Below, in pieces: positions 7,278 through 19,642 of a stretch of DNA of 33,216 bases. Location of the stretch: positions 1 through 33,216 of the forward strand of contig JALOTB010000039.1 in the NCBI GenBank assembly GCA_025458165.1. The letters are read 5' to 3'. Under the pieces are notes generated by a model. The model was not told the DNA's origin, made no database searches, and saw nothing but the letters and a program-made list of their open reading frames with translations. Within the stretch, counting starts at the first letter, position 1, and the number at the start of each line of letters is the position of its first letter. The position numbers were made by a program, and so were the translations under genes. This DNA comes from Chromatiaceae bacterium (lineage in GTDB: Bacteria > Pseudomonadota > Gammaproteobacteria > Chromatiales > Chromatiaceae).

Positions 7278-9212
7278 ATGCTCGACCCCGATACTGCTGA
7301 TGGCGAGCGCTTCGAGCAGGTGATCCTGGAGTGCGTGCGGCAGATCCTGGCGCACCAGGACGCGGTGCGCTACATGGACTGGGCACGGGTCTCGATCCCG
7401 TCGGCCCTCGGACTCGCCGAGCAGGGACTGGACGCACACGAGGCGCAGCGGCTGGCCGTCCTGCTCGCCACCGCGATCTGGAACCTCACCCCCTTGCCCA
7501 CTGAGGGCTTCCAGCCACGGCCGCTCACCGGACCCGAGGGCGAGGGCCCCTGCCCGTGCGGCTCCGGCCTCCCCTTCCAAGACTGCTGCGCCGTTCTGAT
7601 CGAGCCCCCGGAGCTACCCGGGGAGCTGATCTGGGAGCTGTTGCTCGACGAGCTCCCCGAGCGCCAGCTCCAGCAGGCGGTGACGGCGGGGGCCGTGCCG
7701 GCGCACCTGCTCGGGGCCGTCGCCGACCGTTGGCTCGACGAAGACCGTCCCGGGCGGGCGGTCGCCCTGCTCGAGCCGCTCTTCGCAGCCGAGTCGGCAG
7801 ACCTCGACGAGCGCTTCGACCCGGCCCTCAACGTCCTCTGCGACGCCTACGACCGACTCGACCACTGGAAAAAGAAACGCGAGTTCCTAGAGCGCATGAC
7901 CGAGCGCGGCGACGCGGGCCTGCGCGCGGCGGCCTGGCAGCGGCTCGCCACCATCCACATCGACGCGGGCGACTTCGACGCCGCCCGCACCGCCTTCACC
8001 CAAGCGCTGCGTCTCGCCCCCGAGAGCCCGGGGACCGCGCTCCTGGAGATCACCCTGCTCGCGGCCCAGCATGAGGACGGCCTCGCCCGCGAGCGCGCCA
8101 AATTCTGGCGGCGCAAGCTCGCCCGGCGCGGCGGCGCGGACGACGAGGTGATGGACTTCCTCGCCCGTGCCGGCGAGGACCCTCAGGACGCCCTGGTGGC
8201 GAGCCATGCCGCCCTCATCGATCCGCTCCTGCTGCGGCTGCGCGACTGGGTCCGCCTCGCCGGCGAGCGCCCGCTGCCGGACTATCGGGCCGAGCCCTGG
8301 CGCGCCCCACCGGGGGTCGCCAGTCACGCGCAGCTCTCACTCTTCGACGGTGCCGACGCCGCCGGGGGACGAGGCCCCGAGGGCACGAGCCAGCCGGCCC
8401 GGCTGCGCACCCCGACGGCCCTGCGCCGACTGGAGGGCCAGTGGCACCAGGTGTTTCCAGGGCTCAAGCCCCACTCCACCCGGCTCTCGCCCCCGCTCGA
8501 GGGCGACCCCTGGGAGGACGACGGCTGGGTGCATTTTCTCGCCGTCCACCCCGAGGCGGCGGACAGCCTGGACATCCTCGACGACCTGGCGAGCGCGCTG
8601 TACATCCATCCGGAGAGCAGCCTGCCCTGGATCGCCGGGGCCCTGTTGACCCCGCTCTTGGAGCGCGCGCGCCAGATCGTCGAGCAGGCCGTCCCGCCCA
8701 CTGCGCAGATGGTGATCCCCTGGGCGGTCGCCGACAACCGCCCGCCGCTGAGGCTGCTCTTCCGGCTCTATCTCTTCGAGGAGGAGCGCGGCGCGGACGC
8801 CGCGGCCGGCGCGGCGCTGGAGCTGCTGCTGCGCCTCAACCCGGATGACAACCACGGCGTACGTGCCGAGGTGATCAATCGGTATCTGCGCCGGGGCGAG
8901 GACGAGAAGGCCCTGGAGCTCGCCGGGCGCTTCCCGAACGACCTGCTGGCCGATCTCGCCTATGGCGAGGTCCTCGCACTCTACCGCCTGGGCCGGCGGG
9001 ACAAGGCCGCGCGCGCCTTGAGCCACGCGCTCGGGCGGCTGCCGCGCATCCCGCACTATCTGACCCGCAAGCGGGTGCGCCAGCCGCCGCTCAGCCCCGC
9101 GGGGATCACCCCCGGCGGCGATGACCAGGCCTGGCTCTACCGCGAGGCGATGCGCGATGTCTGGGCCGCCGAGCCGGGGGTGCTGGCCTGGCTGAAGAAG
9201 CACTCCGCCTAG
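7278..9212 (+). CDS. TPR-repeat protein with SEC-C metal-binding motif
   Basis: 644 residues. Seen: a SEC-C zinc motif, CPCGSGLPFQDCC, with Cys92, Cys94, Cys103 and Cys104 in the canonical C-x-C-x8-C-C spacing, as found at the SecA C-terminus and in many stand-alone proteins. Several TPR-like helical pairs follow (for example AAWQRLATIHIDAGDFDAAR and the segment FTQALRLAPESPG), and a second TPR-like stretch near the C-terminus (NRYLRRGEDEKALELA, AYGEVLALYRLGRRDKAARA). No membrane segment or signal peptide. The start is the ATG at 7278 with GAGGAG nine bases upstream; the frame is open farther back but the added part is not protein-like. A lone -10-like TACAAT at about 7147 has no clear -35. 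Function is unknown; a protein-binding scaffold is the cautious reading. Confidence 0.85.
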   Translation: MLDPDTADGERFEQVILECVRQILAHQDAVRYMDWARVSIPSALGLAEQGLDAHEAQRLAVLLATAIWNLTPLPTEGFQPRPLTGPEGEGPCPCGSGLPFQDCCAVLIEPPELPGELIWELLLDELPERQLQQAVTAGAVPAHLLGAVADRWLDEDRPGRAVALLEPLFAAESADLDERFDPALNVLCDAYDRLDHWKKKREFLERMTERGDAGLRAAAWQRLATIHIDAGDFDAARTAFTQALRLAPESPGTALLEITLLAAQHEDGLARERAKFWRRKLARRGGADDEVMDFLARAGEDPQDALVASHAALIDPLLLRLRDWVRLAGERPLPDYRAEPWRAPPGVASHAQLSLFDGADAAGGRGPEGTSQPARLRTPTALRRLEGQWHQVFPGLKPHSTRLSPPLEGDPWEDDGWVHFLAVHPEAADSLDILDDLASALYIHPESSLPWIAGALLTPLLERARQIVEQAVPPTAQMVIPWAVADNRPPLRLLFRLYLFEEERGADAAAGAALELLLRLNPDDNHGVRAEVINRYLRRGEDEKALELAGRFPNDLLADLAYGEVLALYRLGRRDKAARALSHALGRLPRIPHYLTRKRVRQPPLSPAGITPGGDDQAWLYREAMRDVWAAEPGVLAWLKKHSA

Positions 9213-9254
9213 CGAACGGACCCCGCCTCGGGCCCGCGCCGATCCCTTCGAGAC

Positions 9255-10577
9255 ATGACTACGAGCGCGAGCGACCGCTACCGTTCCTGGGGCGGCTACC
9301 CGCCGGCAACGGCGGCCCGGGTAGTCCGCGTCGGCTGGCGCAGCGATCCGCTGCCCGCCGACCCGAGCGACGGCCCCATGCTGGCCTTCGGCAATGGGCG
9401 CAGCTACGGCGACGTCTGCGTCAACGACGGCGGGACCCTGCTCGACACCCGCGGGCTGGACCGCCTCATCGCCTTCGACGCCGAGCGCGGCCTGCTGCGC
9501 TGCGAGTCCGGGGTACTGCTCGGGGAGATCCTGGACTTCAGCGTGCCGCGTGGCTGGTTCCTGCCGGTCACCCCAGCGACGGCGCAGGTCACGGTGGGCG
9601 GTGCCATCGCCAACGACGTGCACGGCAAGAACCACCATCGCGCGGGCAGCTTTGGCCACCAGGTCCGCTCCCTGGAGCTGCTGCGCAGCGACGGCGTCCG
9701 CCTGACCGCCAGCCCGACCGAAAACCCCCAGCTCTTTCGCGCGACCATCGGCGGGCTCGGGCTCACCGGGCTCGTCACCCAGGCCGAGATCCAGCTCAAG
9801 TCGGTCGCTGGCCCCTACATCGACCAGGAGCGCGTCCCCTTCGCCAACCTCGACGCCTGCTTCCGTGCCCTGGCCGAGGCCGACCAGCGCTTTGAGTATG
9901 CCTCCGCCTGGCTCGACTGCGCGGCGAGCGGCCCCGACCTCGGCCGCGGGGTGCTGATCGGCGGCGACCACACCGCCGTCGCCGAGACCAGACGACAACG
10001 CCGGCCCCTGGCGCTCGCCGTCCCCTTCACCCCAGCCGCCTCACTGGTCACACCCTGGACCCTGCGCGCCTTCAATGCCACCTACGCGGGGCTGCAGATC
10101 GGCCGGCCGGCCCGCCGCCGGATGCCCGTCGAGCGCTTCTTCTACCCGATGGACCGGATCGACGGCTGGAACCGCATCTACGGCCCCAGCGGGCTGTTGC
10201 GCTACCAGTGCGTGGTTCCGCTCGGTCCTGGACAGGCGGCGGTGCGGGAGATCCTCGAGCAGATTGCCCAATCGTCGGCGGGCTCCCCACTCGCCCTGAT
10301 CAAGCGCCTCGGCAACCACCCCCCGGCCGGGGTCTTGTCCTTCCCGCGGGAGGGCTACACCCTGGCGGTCGACCTGCCCAACCGCGGCCAGCAGACCCTC
10401 TCGCTCCTCGACGCGCTCGACCAGGTCACCCGCGCCGCTGGCGGCGCGGTCTACCCCGCCACCGACGCCCGCATGAGCGCCGAGAGCTTCCGCGCCTACT
10501 ACCCGCGCTGGCAAGAGCTCGCCCGTCACGCCGACCCGGCGTTCTCGTCGAGCTTCTGGCGGCGGGTGAGCGAGTGA
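9255..10577 (+). CDS. FAD-binding oxidoreductase, DprE1-like
   Basis: 440-residue flavoprotein of the PCMH/VAO type resembling DprE1, the oxidase half of decaprenylphosphoryl-ribose 2'-epimerase. Seen: the FAD-binding half with GNGRSYGDVCVNDGGTL (46-62), TPATAQVTVGGAIANDVHG (106-124), KNHHRAGSFG (125-134) and GGLGLTGLVTQAEI; the C-terminal ALO-type half with GVLSFPREGYTLAVDLPN and ending FSSSFWRRV. It is followed after one base by a DprE2-like SDR, the classic partner pair. Two details are odd: the position homologous to Cys387 of mycobacterial DprE1 appears to be Ala, and the usual YPAKDARM block reads YPATDARM (Thr403 where a substrate-contacting Lys is expected). Both alignments are from memory. 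The substrate is unknown; a polyprenyl-linked or cell-surface sugar is an inference. Confidence 0.85.
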   Translation: MTTSASDRYRSWGGYPPATAARVVRVGWRSDPLPADPSDGPMLAFGNGRSYGDVCVNDGGTLLDTRGLDRLIAFDAERGLLRCESGVLLGEILDFSVPRGWFLPVTPATAQVTVGGAIANDVHGKNHHRAGSFGHQVRSLELLRSDGVRLTASPTENPQLFRATIGGLGLTGLVTQAEIQLKSVAGPYIDQERVPFANLDACFRALAEADQRFEYASAWLDCAASGPDLGRGVLIGGDHTAVAETRRQRRPLALAVPFTPAASLVTPWTLRAFNATYAGLQIGRPARRRMPVERFFYPMDRIDGWNRIYGPSGLLRYQCVVPLGPGQAAVREILEQIAQSSAGSPLALIKRLGNHPPAGVLSFPREGYTLAVDLPNRGQQTLSLLDALDQVTRAAGGAVYPATDARMSAESFRAYYPRWQELARHADPAFSSSFWRRVSE

Positions 10578-10578
10578 C

Positions 10579-11304
10579 ATGCCGCGCGTCCTAATCATCG
10601 GCGCGACCGATTCGGTGGCTCAGGCTACCGCCCGGCGCTACGCGGAACGTGGGGCGCGGCTCTTCCTGGTCGCGCCCGAGCCCGCTAGGATCGAGGCGAT
10701 CGCGGCCGATCTGCGGGTCCGCGGGGCGGAGGGGGTGGTCGGTGCCGCCATGGTTCCCGGCGACTTCGCGCGCCATCGGGCGGTGATCGCGGAGGCCGAC
10801 GCGTCGCTCGGCGGGATCGACCTGGCCCTGATCGCACCACCCAGCCAGTCGGATCGGCAGACCGCCGAGGACACCGGCGCACGGATTCGCGACGACTTCG
10901 CGGGCAAAGCCCTGAGCACGCTGTCACTGCTAACCGAGCTGGCCCACCTGCTGGAGCCGAGGGGCGGCGGGACCCTGGCGGTGCTCTCGTCGGTGGCCGG
11001 CGAGCGCGGGCGGCGGACCGATCCCCTCTCCAGCGCCGCGCTGGCCTCGGTAACGGTCTTCCTGCAAGGGCTGCGTGGCCGGCTGGGCGCGGCCGGGGTG
11101 CAGGTGCTAACCGTCAAGCTCGGCCCAGCGGACGGACCCTATGGCCAGATCATGGCGCTCCCCGAGCCGTCGCGGATCGCCCGCCGCATCGTGCGGGCGG
11201 TGGATCGGCGGCGCGACCTGGTCTACGCGCCCGCCCTCTGGGCACCGGCGGCCTGGCTGCTCCGGGCCCTGCCGGAGGCGGTGCTCAAACGCCTGCCGTT
11301 CTGA
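10579..11304 (+). CDS. DprE2-like short-chain dehydrogenase lacking catalytic residues
   Basis: 241-residue SDR that follows the DprE1-like gene with one base between stop and start, so the two are translationally coupled. Overall layout is that of DprE2-type SDRs: a Rossmann start VLIIGATDSVAQATARRYA (4-22), LAVLSSVAGERGR (133-145), and a C-terminal segment RIVRAVDRRRDLVYAP. Almost all catalytic signatures are changed: NAG/AHG is APP (86-88), the tetrad Asn position reads Lys110, the YxxxK motif reads S-S-A-A-L (Ser151, Leu155), and the PGxxxT loop reads LGPADG (181-186). Only the Ser (138/139) remains. The frame is intact and codon use looks normal, so this is either a young non-functional copy or a pseudoenzyme that still binds its FAD partner. 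Confidence 0.8.
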   Translation: MPRVLIIGATDSVAQATARRYAERGARLFLVAPEPARIEAIAADLRVRGAEGVVGAAMVPGDFARHRAVIAEADASLGGIDLALIAPPSQSDRQTAEDTGARIRDDFAGKALSTLSLLTELAHLLEPRGGGTLAVLSSVAGERGRRTDPLSSAALASVTVFLQGLRGRLGAAGVQVLTVKLGPADGPYGQIMALPEPSRIARRIVRAVDRRRDLVYAPALWAPAAWLLRALPEAVLKRLPF

Positions 11305-11340
11305 GGGATCGCCGCGGACGAGACGGGCCGACGATCGCGG

Positions 11341-12033
11341 CTAGTTGATCGTGCGCGCTGGCCCCGGCGGCAGTAGCCTGGCCTGCATCTGCGCCAGCCG
11401 CCCGCGGGCAGCGGTCATATCCACGGAGTGCGACTCCAGGCGGGCGAGCAGCTCGCTCGCCTGACTGACCAGCAGGGCGACCTGCCCCGGGTCGAACAGA
11501 TCCAACGCGGCCTCGACCTCGTCGGGCCCCGCGCTGAGCAGGCTGGGGACCAGCTCTTCCGACGCGATCGGGGTCTCCGGGTGCAGGATGTCCACGACCA
11601 GGGGCTGTTGCAGGAGGCCGAAGTGAATGGCGCGGGCGGACTCCTCGTCGTCCAGCTCCTGTCGGGCGAGCGGGTCCGGGCCCGCGGAGCGGCGGATTAC
11701 CTTCATGATCACGCCGATCAGCTTGGCGATCGACTCCCGCTCCCAGCGGTGATCCTCGGGCAGGCCGCAGGCCTGTTCGTAGTGCCGCTCCAGCTCCTCC
11801 TTGAGCCCGAGCACGGTCTCGCTGCCCGCATCGGGTGGCAGGTCCACCGCCCGCTGCACCAGGGCGCGAAAGGACGCGCGGAATGCCTCCATCTCCTCGT
11901 GATCTAGGCGCTGGGCCTCCAGCAGGACCTCGGGCGCGACCTCTTCGGGCGGCCAGGCGAACAGGGGATTCTCGTGACGCCGGCGCAGATGGCGCTCGCG
12001 CCGGCCGGGCTTATGGGTGAAGGGCAGCTCCAC
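11341..12033 (-). CDS. Conserved helical protein of unknown function
   Basis: 230 residues from a GTG start at 12033, two bases behind the stop of the upstream dehydrogenase; no ATG lies near, and the first internal ATG would remove about 47 residues. I do not recognise a domain. Seen: a basic N-terminus (HKPGRRERHLRRRHENP), then a mainly acidic and helical body with heptad-like Leu spacing (LEAQRLDHEEMEAFRASFRA, VALLVSQASELLARLES), no membrane span, no signal peptide and only one cysteine. Codon use (strong third-position GC) and the tight coupling to hemB-aroE-dehydrogenase support a real gene. It may be a cytoplasmic helper protein, but nothing in the sequence gives a function. Confidence 0.72.
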   Translation of the reverse strand: MELPFTHKPGRRERHLRRRHENPLFAWPPEEVAPEVLLEAQRLDHEEMEAFRASFRALVQRAVDLPPDAGSETVLGLKEELERHYEQACGLPEDHRWERESIAKLIGVIMKVIRRSAGPDPLARQELDDEESARAIHFGLLQQPLVVDILHPETPIASEELVPSLLSAGPDEVEAALDLFDPGQVALLVSQASELLARLESHSVDMTAARGRLAQMQARLLPPGPARTIN

Positions 12034-12035
12034 GA

Positions 12036-12898
12036 TCAGCGCCTTGGCGGAACCAGGGCCTCGTAGAGGGCGGAGTAGTCCTGCTCGCCGTAGCCCTGAC
12101 CAAGGGCGCGGATGCAAGCGGCCTCGATGGTGGTGATCAGCGCCGTGTCGAGCCCGGCCTGCTCGGCCACGGTGCGGAACAGCCGGACATCTTTGAGCAG
12201 GTGCTTGAGGGGAAAGTTGGCCTGGCCGTAGGCGTGGGTCAGGTATTTGTCGAGCTTCTTGTCGAAGGTGGGCGCATAGAGCGCGCTGCCGCGCAGGAGC
12301 TCCATGAACTGGGCCGGGTCTATACCCTCCGCCCGGATCAGCCCAAGGCTCAAAGCGAAGGTTGCGGTCAGCCCCGCGATGAGCTGGTTCATCGCGAGCT
12401 TGAGCGCCGCCGCCTGGCCGACGGCACCGATCCGCCGGGGCTCGCGGCCGAGGGCCTGGAGCACCGGCAGGCAGCGCTCGAAGAGCCCTGGGTCGCCGCC
12501 CGCCATGACGATCAACCGCCCCTCGCGCGCCTCGGGCAGGCTGCCGAGGACCGGGGCTTCCAGGTACTCCCCGCCAGCGGCTCGCACCCGCCGCGCAAGG
12601 GCGCGGCTCTCGGCCGGAGCGATGGTCCCCATTTGCACCAGGGCGAGACCGGCCAGCCCCGACTCGGTCCCGGGGGCGAACAGCGTCGCTGTGATCGCCG
12701 CCGCGTCGGCAAGGACCAGGACCGCCGCCTCCGCTTCCGCCAGGGCCTCTGCCGGCGTCGCGGCGAGCGGGATCCCCGCCTCGGCCAGGGCCTCGGCCCG
12801 CTGCGGGCTGCGGTTCCAGCCGACGACGTCGAGCCCTTGCGCCCGCAGCCGCAGCGCAATGGCACTGCCCATCAGCCCGAGACCCAGGACGGCGATCT

Positions 12899-12902
<4 letters not shown>
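12036..12902 (-). CDS. NAD(P)-dependent beta-hydroxyacid dehydrogenase (GLYR/HIBADH-like)
   Basis: 288-residue member of the 3-hydroxyisobutyrate dehydrogenase superfamily. Seen: N-terminal Rossmann motif [14 protein letters not shown] (3-16), the substrate-binding block [14 protein letters not shown], and the catalytic Lys in [13 protein letters not shown], followed by the all-helical C-terminal domain. The GSxPxA form of the substrate loop is closer to glyoxylate/succinic semialdehyde reductases than to true 3-hydroxyisobutyrate dehydrogenases. A role in reducing glyoxylate to glycolate would fit the glycolate oxidase operon 5 kb away, but that is inference. It overlaps the aroE stop by 4 bases (ATGA), so it is part of the hemB-aroE transcript. 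Confidence 0.86.
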
Positions 12903-14820
<1,918 letters not shown>

Positions 14821-14933
14821 CTACCATAGCGCACCGCTGCCGCGGGCTCCAAGCGGGGGGCGCTCCTCGACACCGCCCCCGTTTCGGCGAGCCCGGAGGG
14901 CTGATAGACTGAACGCAGTTTCAGCATATTCTG

Positions 14934-15332
14934 ATGGTTGCGATGTTTAAGGCCCATCACCCCAGCCCCCACATTTACGTCGTCGACCAGCCGGATTTCG
15001 CCGAGCAGGTCATCCAGGCCTCGCACGTGGGCCCGGTCCTGGTCGATTTCTGGGCCGACTGGTGCGCCCCGTGCCACGCCCTGGCGCCGCACCTGGAGCG
15101 GGTCGTCGACGAGCACCAGGGGGCGATCCGGCTGGCCAAGGTCGAGGTGGACGAGGGGGAGAACATGAAGCTCGCCGGACACTACCGGCTGCGCGGCTTC
15201 CCGACCGTGATCCTCTTCCAGCGGGGCGAGGAGCGCGGGCGCTTCAGCGGCTCGCGCTCCAGCCACCAGATCCGCGACTGGCTGCAAGAGCATCTGGAAC
15301 CGACGCCGGCGACGATGGTCGCAGCCAATTGA
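14934..15332 (+). CDS. Thioredoxin-family protein
   Basis: 132 residues. Seen: thioredoxin fold with the redox motif WADWCAPCHALAPHLE (Cys44, Cys47; C-A-P-C instead of the standard C-G-P-C), FxVDFWADW strand, a VEVDE segment and the cis-proline loop GFPTVILF. No signal peptide, so it acts in the cytoplasm. The C-A-P-C sequence is a known variant and does not argue against activity. A second in-frame ATG at 14943 is an equally possible start, and neither has a clear ribosome site. It runs into mlaC after 25 bases with an AAGGAG site between, so they probably form a two-gene unit. It is likely a dedicated rather than housekeeping thioredoxin, since it has a short N-terminal extension. Confidence 0.9.
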   Translation: MVAMFKAHHPSPHIYVVDQPDFAEQVIQASHVGPVLVDFWADWCAPCHALAPHLERVVDEHQGAIRLAKVEVDEGENMKLAGHYRLRGFPTVILFQRGEERGRFSGSRSSHQIRDWLQEHLEPTPATMVAAN

Positions 15333-15357
15333 CGCCAAGAAACCAAGGAGATTCGCC

Positions 15358-16029
15358 ATGGCCCTATTGATGCCCCTGCCGCGGGCGCTGCCGCTCCGCA
15401 GCCGCGGACTCGCTGCCGCCCTCTTTACCGCCGCGCTGCTCGTGATCGCCGCCCCGGTACAGCTCGCGGCCAACGAGCCCCTGAGCGCGCCGCAGCAGGT
15501 GATCCAGCAGGTCTCGGACGGGCTGATGCGCGTACTGCGCGAGGATCGGTCCCTGCTTCAAAACGATCCGGCGTACGTGCACCGCCTGGTGGACGAGCTC
15601 TTCCTGCCGCACGTCGACTTCGACCGGGTCTCGGCCCTGGTGCTCGGACCGCACTGGCGTCAGGCCAGCCAGGCGCAGCGGGCGCAGTTCCGCGAGGCCT
15701 TCAAGGGCCTGCTCATCCACACCTACGCCTCGGCGCTCAACGAGCTCAGCGAGTGGCAGATCCGCTTCCCGCCGGAGCGGCCCTCGGCCTCCGGCCGCGA
15801 CCTGACGGTACGGACGCAGGTCATGCGCCCGGGCGGCGAGCCGATCGACGTCGACTACCGGATGCATGAGAAGGGCGGGCAATGGCTCGCCTTCGACGTC
15901 TCGGTCGCCGGAGTGAGCCTGCTCAACGCCTACCGCTCGACGTTCACGCAGATGGCGCGCGAGCGGGGCATCGACGGCCTGATCGCGGAGCTGGAGACGC
16001 GCAACGCTGCCCGCCGCCAGCCGTCCTGA
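15358..16029 (+). CDS. MlaC/Ttg2D-family periplasmic phospholipid-binding protein
   Basis: 223 residues of the MlaC family (PF05494), which ferries phospholipids between outer-membrane and inner-membrane Mla complexes. Seen: a long signal peptide to about residue 38 (AAALFTAALLVIAAPVQLAA), then PQQVIQQVSDGLMRVLRED, the conserved FLPHVDFDRVSALVLGPHWR block, the FKGLLIHTYASALNELS block, and a C-terminal DYRMHEKGGQWLAFDVSVAG strand with VSLLNAYRSTF. AAGGAG lies eleven bases before the ATG. None of mlaE, mlaF, mlaD or mlaB is adjacent; its only close neighbour is the thioredoxin-like gene. So it is an orphan copy, possibly working with a transporter encoded elsewhere. Confidence 0.92.
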   Translation: MALLMPLPRALPLRSRGLAAALFTAALLVIAAPVQLAANEPLSAPQQVIQQVSDGLMRVLREDRSLLQNDPAYVHRLVDELFLPHVDFDRVSALVLGPHWRQASQAQRAQFREAFKGLLIHTYASALNELSEWQIRFPPERPSASGRDLTVRTQVMRPGGEPIDVDYRMHEKGGQWLAFDVSVAGVSLLNAYRSTFTQMARERGIDGLIAELETRNAARRQPS

Positions 16030-16031
16030 CC

Positions 16032-18288
<2,257 letters not shown>

Positions 18289-18306
18289 GGCGGAAACCTG
18301 TGGGCG

Positions 18307-19371
18307 TCAGAGATCGGCGTAGAGCCGCCCGGGATTGAGCAGGCCGTCGGGATCGAAGGCCTGCTTGAGCCGCCGGTGGAGCGTCATGAGGACGGCCGGC
18401 AGCGGGTGGAAGACCTCCCCCGAGCGGTCGCCGCCCCGGAACAGGCTCGCGTGCCCGCCGGCCCTCGTCACGACCTCACGGATCGCATCGGCCGGGGCGT
18501 CGCTGCGCAGCCAGCGCTGCGCCCCGCCCCACTCGATGAGCTGCTTGCCGGGCAGGGCGAGTGGCGGTGCCGCCTGCGGGACCGAGAGCCGCCAGAGCGG
18601 GGTATTGCCGGCGAAGAAGCCGTGACCCTGCTCGCGGATCTTCTCGCGCCAGAAGGACTCGGCGCCCGCCAGGGGCTCGCCGCCGATTTCGGCCGCGGCC
18701 TGGGCGACCCCCTTTTCGGCACCCGAGAGGCGGACGTAGAGACGCTCGCCGTCGTAGCAGGTGGCGGTGACCGGCAAGGGCCGGCCGGCCCAGCGGTTCA
18801 TCAGCTCGATCGCCTGCGCCGGGTCGCGCTCCTGGCTCAGGGTGCGGGTCGCGGCTGGGGCGGGTAGGACCTTGAGGCTCAGCTCCAGCAGCACCCCGAG
18901 CGTGCCGTAAGCCCCGGTCATGAGGCGGGAGACGTCGTAGCCCGCGACGTTCTTCATCACCTCGCCGCCGAAGCGCAGGATCTCGCCGCGCCCGGTGAGC
19001 ACCCGGGTTCCGAGCACCAGATCGCGCGCCGCCCCGAGGTAGGGCCGTGCGGGGCCGGACAGGCCGCAGGCGATGGTCCCGCCGAGGGTGGCGCCGGGGC
19101 CGAAGCGGGGCGGCTCGAAGGGGAGCATCTGCCCCGCCTCGGCGAGCGCCGACTCGATCTCCTCCAGGGTCGTCCCGCCGCGGGCCGTGAGGACCAGCTC
19201 CTTCGGCTGGTAGTTGACGATCCCGCTATGCCCAGCGACGTCCAACGGCTCGCCCTGCGGCGCCCGCCCGAGAAAGGCCTTGGACCCGCCGCCGCGGATC
19301 GCTAGGGGCCGTTTGGCCGCGATCGCGGCGCAGACGGCGTACTGGAGTCTCTCGCTGTCGTCGTTGCTCAC
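18307..19371 (-). CDS. glcE: Glycolate oxidase FAD-binding subunit
   Basis: 354 residues. Second flavin subunit of the glycolate oxidase complex. Seen: the FAD-binding half with IRGGGSKAFLGR, LTARGGTTLEEIESALAEAG, PPRFGPGATLGGTIACGLSG, and GGEVMKNVAGYDVSRLMTGA, YGTLGVLLELSLKVLP; the C-terminus DPDGLLNPGRLY is typical of the family. The start chosen is GTG 19371 with AGGA about six bases upstream; the frame continues to an ATG at 19554, but that would run across hicB and give about 61 unrelated residues. It lies 52 bases behind hicB and 18 bases before glcF. It has been separated from glcD by the hicA-hicB pair, an arrangement different from the usual glcDEF. Confidence 0.93.
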   Translation of the reverse strand: MSNDDSERLQYAVCAAIAAKRPLAIRGGGSKAFLGRAPQGEPLDVAGHSGIVNYQPKELVLTARGGTTLEEIESALAEAGQMLPFEPPRFGPGATLGGTIACGLSGPARPYLGAARDLVLGTRVLTGRGEILRFGGEVMKNVAGYDVSRLMTGAYGTLGVLLELSLKVLPAPAATRTLSQERDPAQAIELMNRWAGRPLPVTATCYDGERLYVRLSGAEKGVAQAAAEIGGEPLAGAESFWREKIREQGHGFFAGNTPLWRLSVPQAAPPLALPGKQLIEWGGAQRWLRSDAPADAIREVVTRAGGHASLFRGGDRSGEVFHPLPAVLMTLHRRLKQAFDPDGLLNPGRLYADL

Positions 19372-19423
19372 ATCGATCCTGGTTCTCGGCGGGATTCGGT
19401 CCGCGCGACCGACCTTACCGCGC

Positions 19424-19642
19424 TCAGGCAACTTGATAGATCGCGGGGCGAAACCGCGGAGGCGGGATCGCCTTTCCGTTCGCGCGTGCGGCATCGATCC
19501 AAGCTGCCTTTGCAACCAGAACCTCACGGAGGGCATCCTCGGGGGTTTCGCCAAAGGCCGAGCAATACCTCAAATCCGGGATGTCGGCGATATAGCCTTC
19601 GTCCTCGTCGCTGTAGAAGATATTGATGTGATAATCCTTCAT
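19424..19642 (-). CDS. hicB: HicB-family antitoxin
   Basis: 72 residues, the antitoxin of a HicAB type II pair. Seen: MKDYHINIFYSDEDEGYIA then DIPDLRYCSAFGETPEDALR and EVLVAKAAWIDAARANGKAIP, the RNase-H-like HicB fold. The C-terminus ends PPPRFRPAIYQVA without a DNA-binding domain, so self-regulation by this protein alone is doubtful. A strong GGAGG lies seven bases before the ATG. The start overlaps the last codons of hicA (ATGA), the normal HicA-first order. The frame is intact while hicA is frameshifted, so it would be an orphan antitoxin. Base use is less GC-rich than the surrounding glc genes, hinting at later arrival. Confidence 0.88.
   Translation of the reverse strand: MKDYHINIFYSDEDEGYIADIPDLRYCSAFGETPEDALREVLVAKAAWIDAARANGKAIPPPRFRPAIYQVA

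Noticed and set aside
8337..9998. A 553-residue minus-strand open frame
   Set aside because: Antisense to the SEC-C/TPR and DprE1-like genes; low-complexity, Gly/Ala/Val/Gln-rich sequence with no family likeness.
15063..15074. C-A-P-C in the thioredoxin-like protein as a lost active site
   Set aside because: Both cysteines and the cis-proline are present; the variant is known in active thioredoxin-fold proteins.
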